Assembly (NCBI RefSeq): GCF_025362455.1
Contig: NZ_JANYGJ010000060.1
Coordinates: 1-11,074, forward strand
DNA: 11,074 bases
Source of the DNA: Deinococcus sp.
GTDB taxonomy: Bacteria; Deinococcota; Deinococci; Deinococcales; Deinococcaceae
Reading direction: 5' to 3'
The position numbers and the translations under genes are program-made. The notes below the pieces were generated by a model. That model was not told where the DNA came from, ran no database searches, and saw nothing but the letters and a program-made list of their open reading frames with translations. This document shows positions 1 through 6,006 of the stretch, piece after piece. The stretch's first letter is position 1. Every line of letters begins with the position of its first letter.

Positions 1-108
1 GATCTCGCCCACGCTGGCACCGGGCCGAATCTGGGTCTCCAACTCAGCGATCAGTTCCTGGTACGCTTCGTCCGCCTGAACTCTCCATCCTGCTGTTGTC
101 GGCTCCAT
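1..108 (-). CDS. 5' part of an unrecognised gene, cut by the window edge
   Basis: An open frame runs leftwards from an ATG at 108 to the window edge, giving 36 residues that begin MEPTTAGWRVQADEAYQELI and continue as an acidic, probably helical segment (ELETQIRPGASVGEI). An in-frame TGA lies three codons upstream of the ATG, so the gene cannot start much earlier, and a G-rich stretch (GGGGGA) sits about 10 bases before the start as a possible ribosome binding site. It reads in the same direction as the hspR-phosphatase pair but is separated from it by 514 bp, so it is probably a separate transcript. I do not recognise the family from so short a piece. A regulator or the N-terminus of a transposase are both possible, but neither is supported. 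Confidence 0.5.
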   Translation of the reverse strand, partial: MEPTTAGWRVQADEAYQELIAELETQIRPGASVGEI

Positions 109-204
109 GGCCCATCATCCCCCATTTCTGAGTTGCACCCAACGGCCCGCCGCACTGCATGAAGGTGAGACAGGGCGAGGCCGGTCCAGCCGGGATATTT
201 CAGA

Positions 205-220
205 TGTGACACCGATTACA
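205..220. promoter_or_regulatory. Candidate CRP/FNR-family binding site
   Basis: The 16 bases read TGTGACACCGATTACA, matching the classical CRP pattern TGTGA-N6-TCACA at every defined position except one. It lies about 97 bp upstream of the leftward gene starting at 108, a position compatible with regulation of that gene. Deinococcus is known to have a CRP-type regulator (DdrI) that recognises a site of this kind. The assignment is by motif alone, and one such match in a window of this size could be chance. Confidence 0.3.
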
Positions 221-484
221 CTGCTGCCCGGCAACCTCCTCCTGGCACCCGCGCTTTGCCCGAACAAAGTAAAACGGTAGTTTTTACAGAAAAAACATCC
301 AAACTATACCTGCGCAGGCCCACTTTTCACCAAACATCATCCAATTCGACAAGGCTACTGCCAAGCCAGAACGTCGGGTCTACCCGGCTGAAAAACACCT
401 CAATCCGTTTCGCAGCCACTCCCCTCGAAGGGAGCCAAAAGACATGAAGAAGCCCGTTCGCCTCCCTTTTGAGTGGCACCTCTT

Positions 485-520
485 CTTGTCCAGAATGGAA
501 TCTACCGGGCCTGGCCGCTG
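485..520 (+). repeat. Dispersed 36-bp repeat, copy 1 (inverted copy at 6367-6402)
   Basis: Read on the plus strand this segment matches the reverse complement of 6367-6402 at 29 of 36 positions without a gap. The shared core includes CAGAA, CGGGCCTG and CCGCTG. Both copies are intergenic. This copy runs directly into GCTGCGCAGCAG, a motif also found in the R2 repeats. It is probably part of a small dispersed intergenic element; its full limits cannot be set from two diverged copies. Confidence 0.5.
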
Positions 521-622
521 CGCAGCAGAAGGGTCAATACTGAGCGTCCGATTCACTATGAACGAGTTTGCGGTGGCCCTGTCCAGTCCGGCGTCACCAA
601 CGCTGCGCACCTGAGCACCGCC

Positions 623-1519
623 TCAGCGGGCGTAGCTCATCGGCGGGTAGGTCACGACTTCGGCGACGCCGCCCGCGTCCAGACGGGTGATAAACCCGGC
701 GCCGGGGATATAGGCCATGGCGCTGTCTGTATCGATGCACTGGCGCCCGGCGTAGGTCAGAGGGGCGCCGGGTTCCTCGCCCGCCGTGCCGAGCAGCAGA
801 TTGATCGGGGTGTGACCGTGGACGATGCGCTCGCCGCCGAAGGTGCTCAGCACCTCTTTGACCAGCGCTCCGCCGTCCGGTCCGGCGAAGGCGAAGCGGG
901 CCGCGAAGGTGTTCATCAGCTCCTGCCAGACCTGCGGACTGTTTCCGGCCAACTTGCGGGCCACGGCCTCATTGACGGTATTGACGTTGCCCGCCGCGTC
1001 CCCGGACATGAGTTTGAGGTACATGGCGCTGTCGGCGTGCTGAAGCAGCCAGGGGCCGATCCGCAGCATGGCGGGGCGCTCGGCCATCCAGCTCAGGTCG
1101 CCGGGTTCGATCAGAGCCATGTCGCGGGGCTGGCCGCCGTTGCTGTGCCAGTATTCGTAAAAGCCCAGTTCGTCGCGGGGGTCGTTGTGGCGAAACAGCA
1201 GCGCCGCCAGGAACATGACCTCGTGGTTGCCCAGCAGCGCGTCCACCCGGCCCCCGGCCAGCTTGGCCTGACGCTGCAAGGTGCGAATGAGCCGAATCAC
1301 GCCCACGCCGTCCTCACCCCGGTCGAGGTAATCGCCCAGAAACACCAGGTGGGCGTCGCCGCCGCTCCACGAGCCGCTGAAGTCGCTCAGGCCGGAGCGC
1401 AGCAGCAGCAGCTTGAGCTTGCCCAGTGCGCCGTGCACGTCGCCGACCACCCAGAGGGCGCCGGGCATCTCCATCTCGGCGCTGACCACGGCGGCGGGCG
1501 CCGGGCGTTCATTCAGCAT
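623..1519 (-). CDS. PPP-type metallophosphatase (serine/threonine phosphatase or ApaH-like)
   Basis: The 298-residue product carries the ordered metal-binding motifs of calcineurin-like PPP phosphatases: GDVHG at residues 26-30, GDYLDRG at 62-68, GNHE at 97-100, an isolated metal-ligand type His in LLQHADS (H161), and HGHTP at 234-238. These bind a two-metal centre that hydrolyses phosphoesters. Relatives include bacterial PrpA/PphA serine/threonine protein phosphatases and ApaH diadenosine tetraphosphatases; the sequence alone does not settle the substrate. It has no signal peptide or membrane segment and should be cytoplasmic. The chosen ATG at 1519 lies inside the end of the HspR-like gene, an 11-bp overlap that implies translational coupling. 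The core fold begins only at about residue 21, so an internal ATG (M16 or M18) is a possible alternative start. The GDYLDRG and GNHE motifs are intact, so the enzyme should be active. Confidence 0.88.
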   Translation of the reverse strand: MLNERPAPAAVVSAEMEMPGALWVVGDVHGALGKLKLLLLRSGLSDFSGSWSGGDAHLVFLGDYLDRGEDGVGVIRLIRTLQRQAKLAGGRVDALLGNHEVMFLAALLFRHNDPRDELGFYEYWHSNGGQPRDMALIEPGDLSWMAERPAMLRIGPWLLQHADSAMYLKLMSGDAAGNVNTVNEAVARKLAGNSPQVWQELMNTFAARFAFAGPDGGALVKEVLSTFGGERIVHGHTPINLLLGTAGEEPGAPLTYAGRQCIDTDSAMAYIPGAGFITRLDAGGVAEVVTYPPMSYAR

Positions 1520-2378
1520 CGTCGTCCGGGCCAGTCGCGTCCGGGCCAGTCTCGTCCGGGCCAGTCTCGTCCGGGCCAGTCTCGTCCAGGCTGATGTCGT
1601 CCAGGCTGGTGTCGTCAGAGTCAGTCATGTCCATATCTGCGTCGTTGAGGTCTGCATCGTTGAGGTCTGCGTCGTTGAGGTCTGCGTCGTCCGGGCCAGG
1701 CGCGGGCAGTTCTCGCCAGCGGGTCATGCGCTCGGTGATGTCCTGCTGGATGTCGGCGATACGGTGCTCCAACTTGCCCCGGTTGGAATCCAGCTCGAAG
1801 CGAAGCCGCATGATCTCCTCGACGCCCGCCAGGTTGACGCCGAGTTCCTGGGTCAGACGCCTGATTTCGCGCAGGTGGTCGATGTCGCGCTCGGAATACA
1901 GCCGGGTCTTGCCGCTGCTGCGCCCTGGCCGGATCAGGCGTTTGCGCTCGTACAGACGCAGGGTCTGCGGGTGCATATCGACCAGCTCGGCGGCGATGCT
2001 GATGACGTAGACGGGCCGGTCTCTGGGGTCCACCGGGGCGCCGGGCGCGGGCAGCGGCACGGCCACCTGAGCGCGAATCTGACCCTCGATGCGCTCGATC
2101 TCCTGCTCGAACTCGTCTTGCATGTCGTCGAGTTCGTGTTGCAGCCGCATGACCTCCTCGACGCCCGCCAGGTTGACGCCGAGTTCCTGGGTCAACCGCC
2201 GAATCTCACGCAGATGCTCGATGTCACGCTCGGAATACAGCCGGGTCTTGCCGCTGCTGCGGCCTGGCCGGATCAGACCTTTACGTTCGTACAGGCGCAG
2301 CGTCTGCGGGTGCATATCGACCAGCTCGGCAGCAATACTGATGACATAGACGGGTCGCTGCTTGGTGTCGGAGGCCAT
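1509..2378 (-). CDS. hspR: HspR-like MerR-family regulator with two tandem DNA-binding domains and an acidic tail
   Basis: The 289-residue protein has two MerR/HspR winged-helix domains, residues 8-79 and 121-192, differing at only 3 of 72 positions (G/R, E/D, V/I). Each contains the HspR signature elements VISIAAELVDMHPQTLRLYE, a GLI/RLIRPGR wing and LGVNLAGVEE. Each is followed by a charged, coiled-coil-like helix (about 80-107 and 193-222), separated by a Pro-rich linker. From about 229 to the end the chain is acidic and periodic every five residues (DADLN x3, then ETGPD x3). HspR proteins repress chaperone genes such as dnaK and clpB; this role is inferred from family. Usual HspR proteins have one such domain and are about half this length. 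The ATG at 2378 was chosen because AAGGA lies just upstream and a TATACT box lies 10 bases before it; the frame stays open upstream but reads non-homologous sequence. The downstream phosphatase overlaps by 11 bp. Confidence 0.85.
   Translation of the reverse strand: MASDTKQRPVYVISIAAELVDMHPQTLRLYERKGLIRPGRSSGKTRLYSERDIEHLREIRRLTQELGVNLAGVEEVMRLQHELDDMQDEFEQEIERIEGQIRAQVAVPLPAPGAPVDPRDRPVYVISIAAELVDMHPQTLRLYERKRLIRPGRSSGKTRLYSERDIDHLREIRRLTQELGVNLAGVEEIMRLRFELDSNRGKLEHRIADIQQDITERMTRWRELPAPGPDDADLNDADLNDADLNDADMDMTDSDDTSLDDISLDETGPDETGPDETGPDATGPDDDAE
1524..1613. repeat. 15-bp tandem repeat (six units) inside the regulator gene
   Basis: Six consecutive 15-bp units start at 1524, 1539, 1554, 1569, 1584 and 1599. 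The first four are nearly identical (GTCCGGGCCAGTCTC type) and the last two are diverged (GTCCAGGCTGATGTC type). On the minus strand they encode ETGPD-type pentads. Because the unit is five codons, gain or loss of units by slippage keeps the reading frame, so the length is likely to vary between strains. Confidence 0.9.
1641..1685. repeat. 15-bp tandem repeat (three units) inside the regulator gene
   Basis: Three units of GTCGTTGAGGTCTGC (one begins with A) run from 1641 to 1685 and encode the repeated pentad DADLN on the minus strand. This unit is unrelated in sequence to the one at 1524-1613 but has the same 15-bp period, so the protein tail stays in a five-residue register throughout. Confidence 0.9.
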
Positions 2379-2388
2379 CGGTTCCTTA

Positions 2389-2394
2389 AGTATA
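2389..2394 (-). promoter_or_regulatory. -10 element of the hspR-phosphatase operon
   Basis: On the minus strand the sequence reads TATACT, one base from the consensus -10 hexamer, followed by 10 bases that include AAGGA and then the ATG at 2378. With transcription starting 6-7 bases after the box the mRNA would have almost no leader. I see no good -35 box. No inverted repeat of the HAIR type (CTTGAGT-N7-ACTCAAG), which classical HspR binds, is visible here, so autoregulation through that site is not supported. Confidence 0.5.
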
Positions 2395-2647
2395 CGGGCT
2401 GCGCCCGGCTTGTGGGGGGCGTGTGGCTTGTGGCGCGTGGCTCGTGGGCAAAGATTCGAGCACTCATCGGGTGTGCAGGTCAGGTTCGGTTCGGGAGACG
2501 TCACCGGCGAGGCGACTTGATCGAGACCGGAAATTCACGCCCTCAAATGCGGCGCTTCATCAGTCCCAACGCGGCTCGTTGCCTACTCGACTCCCGGCAC
2601 TTTCTTCCTTCTGTTCCCACATGCCACACGCCGGGCCACAGGCCCCC

Positions 2648-2653
2648 TACACT
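2648..2653 (+). promoter_or_regulatory. -10 element of mtnN, leaderless arrangement
   Basis: TACACT lies 7 bases before the mtnN ATG, and no Shine-Dalgarno sequence lies between. The spacing places the transcription start at or next to the start codon. No clear -35 hexamer is seen at the expected distance. Confidence 0.5.
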
Positions 2654-2660
2654 GCTCACC

Positions 2661-3380
2661 ATGCTTGGAATCATCGGCGCCATGAACGAGGAAGTCGAAC
2701 TGCTCATCGCGGAGCTGCGGGAGCGCCGCTCGAACACGCAGGCCGGGGTCACGCTGCATTCCGGCGTGCTGGACGGGCACCGGGTCATCATCACCGAGGG
2801 CGGCATCGGCAAGGTCAACGCGGCCATGACGACGGCGGCGTTGATCGCGGCGGGGGCGACGCGGATCATCTTTACCGGCGTGGCGGGCGGCGTCCACCCA
2901 GAGTTGGCGGTGGGCGATCTGGTCATCAGCACCGACTGCGTGCAGCACGACGTGGACGTGACGGTGCTCGGATACGACCTGGGCGTCATTCCCGGCGAAG
3001 CGCTGAGCTGGAGCGCCGACGAGGAGCTGCGTGCCGTGGCCCTGGCCGCCGCCCGCGAGCAGGGCGGCCTGCGCGTCATCGAGGGCCGGGTCGCCTCCGG
3101 GGACCAGTTCGTGGCCGCCGCCGAGCGCGTCGCCTGGCTGTGGCAGACCTTCGGGGCGGCCTGCACCGAGATGGAGGGCGCGGCGGTGGCCCAGGTATGT
3201 GCCCGGCACGGGGTTCCCTTCGTGGTCATCCGCTCGGTCAGCGACACCGCCGACACGGGGGCCAAGGTGGACTACCGCGAATTCATGCCCCAGATGGCCC
3301 GCCGCGCCAAGCTGGTCGTGCGGGCCATGCTCCGCCGCCTGGAACGCGAGCAGGTTGAACCTGCGCCCAACGGCGCCTGA
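2661..3380 (+). CDS. mtnN: 5'-methylthioadenosine/S-adenosylhomocysteine nucleosidase
   Basis: The 239-residue enzyme cleaves adenine from methylthioadenosine and S-adenosylhomocysteine, feeding methionine salvage and the activated methyl cycle. It opens with the family signature GIIGAMNEEVE, in which E11 corresponds to E. coli E12. The nucleoside-binding TEMEGAA motif puts the ribose-binding glutamate at E172, and RSVSDTAD puts the catalytic aspartate at D195. GVAGG (73-77) is also typical. Length matches the family (about 230). The frame is open far upstream, antisense to the hspR gene, but homology begins exactly at the ATG at 2661, and a -10 box ends 7 bases before it. It is a single-gene unit; a small CTGAA/TTCAG hairpin (3382-3396) follows the stop but lacks a T-run, so it is only a weak terminator candidate. 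All catalytic residues are present. Confidence 0.95.
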   Translation: MLGIIGAMNEEVELLIAELRERRSNTQAGVTLHSGVLDGHRVIITEGGIGKVNAAMTTAALIAAGATRIIFTGVAGGVHPELAVGDLVISTDCVQHDVDVTVLGYDLGVIPGEALSWSADEELRAVALAAAREQGGLRVIEGRVASGDQFVAAAERVAWLWQTFGAACTEMEGAAVAQVCARHGVPFVVIRSVSDTADTGAKVDYREFMPQMARRAKLVVRAMLRRLEREQVEPAPNGA

Positions 3381-3504
3381 GCTGAACACACTTCAGTCCT
3401 GACCGAGTTCGCCAGTCGCCCGACCCACCAAACCAGCGCTCGCCACCCGACGCCGAGGGGCATTCGTCCTGCGCCTGGAGGGACGCAATCTAGACCGCCC
3501 TACA

Positions 3505-3531
3505 TTGCATCCGCTTTAATCCGATTAGACT
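3505..3531 (+). promoter_or_regulatory. feoABC promoter with overlapping palindrome
   Basis: TTGCAT (3505-3510) and TAGACT (3526-3531) could form -35 and -10 boxes with a 15-bp spacer, rather short but usable. Between them, overlapping the -10 box, lies a perfect palindrome TAATC-C-GATTA (3517-3527), a plausible operator for an iron-responsive repressor. The -10 box ends 10 bases before the feoA ATG at 3542, with only a weak CAGG as ribosome binding site, so the mRNA is nearly leaderless. Assignment to a particular regulator (Fur or DtxR family) cannot be made from the sequence. Confidence 0.45.
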
Positions 3532-3541
3532 ACTCAGGTTT

Positions 3542-3772
3542 ATGGGAGACGTCACGCTCGATACCCTTCTGCCCGGCCAGGTCGCCCACGTCGTGGCGCT
3601 GGACCAGGCCCACCCGCTGCGGCGCCGACTGCTCGAACTGGGCTTCATTCGCGGCGCCAGAATTGAAATCGTGCGCCGCGCCCCGCTGGGCGACCCGCTG
3701 CAACTGCGGCTGAACAACACCGACCTGGCGCTGCGGGCCGCCGATCTGGTCGGCGTGCGGGTCCGGCTGTGA
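3542..3772 (+). CDS. feoA: FeoA ferrous iron transport accessory protein
   Basis: The 76-residue protein is a small SH3-like domain of the FeoA family. Recognisable features are the N-terminal LDTLLPGQVAHVVAL, the HPLRRRLLELGFIRGARIEI core with its LGF(I)RG turn, and the C-terminal LRAADLVGVRVRL strands typical of FeoA. FeoA proteins are cytoplasmic and are thought to assist or regulate FeoB. The stop codon overlaps the feoB start (GTGA, 3769-3772), so the two are almost certainly co-translated. It is the first gene of the operon and lies just after a promoter carrying a palindrome. Confidence 0.93.
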   Translation: MGDVTLDTLLPGQVAHVVALDQAHPLRRRLLELGFIRGARIEIVRRAPLGDPLQLRLNNTDLALRAADLVGVRVRL

Positions 3773-6006
3773 CGGCTCCGGCGCCCGTCACCCCGCGCCA
3801 CGACCCCGCGCCGCGCCATGATGCTGCCGCCTGCGCCGAGACGGTGGCCCGGCTACGCGCCCATCGCCAGCCCCGCGCCCTGGTGATCGGCAACCCGAAC
3901 ACCGGCAAATCGACCTTAATTAACGCCCTGGCCGGAACCCACCTGAAAGTCGGCAACTGGTCGGGCGTCACGGTGGAAAAGCGCGAGGCGCAGCTCAGGC
4001 GCGGCGACCAGACGGTGCATCTGCTCGATCTGCCCGGCGCCTACTCGCTGAGCCCCCACACGCCCGAAGAACTGATTACTCGCACCGCCCTGCTCGACGA
4101 GGCGCCCGACGTGCTGCTCAACGTGCTGGACGCCGGAAATTTGGAGCGCAACTTATACCTGACGCTGCAACTCCTCGAATTCCGGGTGCCGCTGGCGCTG
4201 GCCCTGAACCTGGTCGACGAGGCCCGCAACAAAGGTCTGGCCGTCAATTCCGGCGTGCTGGGCGAGGAACTGGGTGTGCCGGTAGTCGAGACGGTGGGCA
4301 GCAAAGGTATGGGCACCGCCGAACTATTGAACGTGACCCTGGTTGGCGCCCAGGTGGGCCACGCGCTGCGCTACCCGGCGCCTATCGAAACCGCCGCCGC
4401 CGATCTGGAACACCGCATGGCCAGCCTCCAGACGCTGCCGCCGCACGCGCACCGTTACCTGGCGCTGAGCCTACTCGAAGGCGATCCCAGTCTGCGGGGC
4501 CGCCTGAACGCCACCGGGCACGCCGCGCTGGTGGAGGCCGCCGACGTTCACCGGGCCGCCCTGGACGCCGCCGGACTCGACCCACTGATCGAAATCGCCG
4601 AGGCCCGCTACGCCCGCGCCGGGGAAATCGCCCGCCGCGCCGTGCCGCAGTTCGAGTCCAAGCTGACCCTCACCGAACGGCTCGATAAACTCGCGCTGCA
4701 CCCCGTCCTGGGCATTCCGCTGTTCCTGGGATTGGTGCTGCTGGTCTTCCGGCTGACCTTCACGGTGGCTTCTCCCTTCGTGGGCCTGATCGGCGGGCCG
4801 CTGCAAGCCGTCCTGAGCGGCTGGGCGGTGGGGCTGCTCGGCTGGGCGCCCCTGCTCAAAGACATCGTGGTGGGCGCCGTCATTCCCGGCGTGGGCACGG
4901 TGCTGAGCTTCCTACCGACGCTGCTGGTGCTGTACCTGGCCATGAGCTTCCTCGAAGACTCCGGTTACATGGCCCGCGCCGCCTTCCTGGCCGACCGGCT
5001 GATGCGCGGGCTGGGGCTGGACGGACGCGCCTTCATTCCGCTGATCCTGGGCTTCGGCTGCAACGTTCCGGCCATCTACGCCACCCGCACGCTGGAGCGG
5101 CGCACAGACCGGGTGCTGGTGAGCATGATCCTGCCGTTCATGAGCTGCTCGGCGCGGCTGCCGGTCTACGTGATCTTCTCGGCGGCGCTGTTTCCGAGGG
5201 CGGGCGCCTGGATCGTCTGGAGCATGTACCTGCTGGGCATGGCGGTGGCGTTTGCGTTCGCCTGGGTGCTGCGCAAGACTTCATTGCCCGCCGAGGGCGG
5301 CGGCGTGCTGCTGGAACTGCCGCCGTACCGTTTCCCCGCCTGGAAAGTCATGTGGCACCACGCCGCCCGCCGCACCGCCAGCTTTGCCAAGCGTGCCCGG
5401 ACCACCGTGCTCGCCACCGTCGCTGTCGTCTGGGTGCTGCTGTCGGTGCCTGCCGTGTCGGGCCAGGCGTTCGGCCAGGTTCAGCCGCGCCAGAGCCTCT
5501 TCGGGGAGGTCAGCCAGGCCATCAGCCCGGTCTTCGCGCCGCTGGGTTTCGGAAGTTGGCAGGCGACGGGGGCGCTGGTCCCCGGCTTCATCGCCAAGGA
5601 AGTCGTGGTGGGCACGCTGGGCCAGATCTACCTCGGTGAGCAGGCCGTCAAAGCCGCGCCGCTGGGTTTGCTCGCCGGTTTGACGCAGGCCGCCCTGGGC
5701 ACCTGGGACGCGCTGAAGACCTCGGTGCAGTCGCTGCCCGGTATCGTTTCACTGCCGAGCTTCGGGGCCGACACCAGTACCGAACTCAAGTCACCGCTGG
5801 CCGCCGCGCTGGGCCAGGCGTTTACCCCGGCGGGCGGGCTGGCGTACCTGGTCTTCATCCTGCTGTATACGCCCTGCGTGGCGACGATTGGTGCCCTCCA
5901 GGCCGAGCACGGGCGGCGCGTCGCCTGGCTGACGGTGGCCTACGAGCTGGCCATCGCCTGGGTCGCGGCCTTCGCGGTGTATCAGGTGGCGAGGCACTTG
6001 TTATGA
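3769..6006 (+). CDS. feoB: FeoB ferrous iron transporter, G-protein-like
   Basis: The 745-residue protein imports Fe(II) across the inner membrane. A non-homologous 35-residue N-terminal extension precedes the GTPase domain: G1 GNPNTGKS (41-48), G2 with T68 in SGVTVEKRE, G3 DLPG (87-90), G4 NLVD (147-150) and a G5-like VGSKGMG (176-182). A helical linker follows, then the membrane part from about residue 310, with the Gate motifs GFGCNVPAIYATRTLE and FMSCSARLPVY and the late YTPCVATIGAL segment, including the conserved core cysteines. The G1 NTGKST and G4 NLVD are slight variants of the usual NSGKTT and NMxD but keep the essential residues. The GTG start at 3769 overlaps the feoA stop by four bases; with no homology at the extreme N-terminus the start could be later, though coupling favours the GTG. 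The end overlaps the next gene (ATGA). Confidence 0.95.
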   Translation: MTAPAPVTPRHDPAPRHDAAACAETVARLRAHRQPRALVIGNPNTGKSTLINALAGTHLKVGNWSGVTVEKREAQLRRGDQTVHLLDLPGAYSLSPHTPEELITRTALLDEAPDVLLNVLDAGNLERNLYLTLQLLEFRVPLALALNLVDEARNKGLAVNSGVLGEELGVPVVETVGSKGMGTAELLNVTLVGAQVGHALRYPAPIETAAADLEHRMASLQTLPPHAHRYLALSLLEGDPSLRGRLNATGHAALVEAADVHRAALDAAGLDPLIEIAEARYARAGEIARRAVPQFESKLTLTERLDKLALHPVLGIPLFLGLVLLVFRLTFTVASPFVGLIGGPLQAVLSGWAVGLLGWAPLLKDIVVGAVIPGVGTVLSFLPTLLVLYLAMSFLEDSGYMARAAFLADRLMRGLGLDGRAFIPLILGFGCNVPAIYATRTLERRTDRVLVSMILPFMSCSARLPVYVIFSAALFPRAGAWIVWSMYLLGMAVAFAFAWVLRKTSLPAEGGGVLLELPPYRFPAWKVMWHHAARRTASFAKRARTTVLATVAVVWVLLSVPAVSGQAFGQVQPRQSLFGEVSQAISPVFAPLGFGSWQATGALVPGFIAKEVVVGTLGQIYLGEQAVKAAPLGLLAGLTQAALGTWDALKTSVQSLPGIVSLPSFGADTSTELKSPLAAALGQAFTPAGGLAYLVFILLYTPCVATIGALQAEHGRRVAWLTVAYELAIAWVAAFAVYQVARHLL

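Larger units (their letters stand above)
109..622. other. Gene-free intergenic region with small palindromes
   Basis: No convincing gene is seen in these 514 bp; the short open frames have no ribosome binding site, no recognisable product and unusual composition. The stretch is richer in A and T than its neighbours between about 250 and 350. Visible structure includes a CRP-like site at 205-220, a perfect palindrome CCTGCGCAGG at about 309-318, a small CGGG/CCCG stem with a TCTA loop at about 380-391, a CTCCC/GGGAG stem-loop at about 419-434, and a 36-bp sequence at 485-520 shared with 6367-6402. A CTGAG/CTCAG hairpin (611-626) spans the phosphatase stop codon. None of these is followed by a T-run on the strand that would make it a clear intrinsic terminator for the leftward operon. 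Confidence 0.6.
2379..2660. other. Divergent intergenic region between hspR and mtnN
   Basis: This 282-bp spacer holds the outward-facing promoters of the two flanking genes. From about 2408 to 2448 it contains a G/T-rich stretch with five imperfect copies of a YGTGG core (for example GGCTTGTGG and GCGTGGCTCGTGG), a degenerate tandem repeat. The rest, 2450-2640, shows no gene and no strong hairpin. Confidence 0.6.

Noticed and set aside
256..447. 63-codon plus-strand open frame in the left intergenic region
   Set aside because: No ribosome binding site, no recognisable domain, and it overlaps small palindromes; nothing supports translation.
473..1594. Long plus-strand open frame (373 codons) ending in repeated Gln-Ser-Arg-Pro-Gly
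   Set aside because: It is antisense to the phosphatase, which has all PPP motifs; the repeat at its end is the minisatellite of the regulator gene read in another frame.
1524..1685. Tandem 15-bp repeats considered as a CRISPR array or iterons
   Set aside because: Units are contiguous with no spacers, are in frame with a coding sequence and encode a regular pentad tail; no replication gene is nearby.
1413..2660. In-frame 416-codon upstream extension of mtnN
   Set aside because: It is antisense to the HspR-like gene and family homology begins exactly at the ATG at 2661, 7 bases after a -10 box. High GC keeps antisense frames open.
2379..2660. Search for an HspR-type HAIR operator in the hspR-mtnN spacer
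   Set aside because: No CTTGAGT-N7-ACTCAAG or near match was seen, so autoregulation through the classical site is not claimed.
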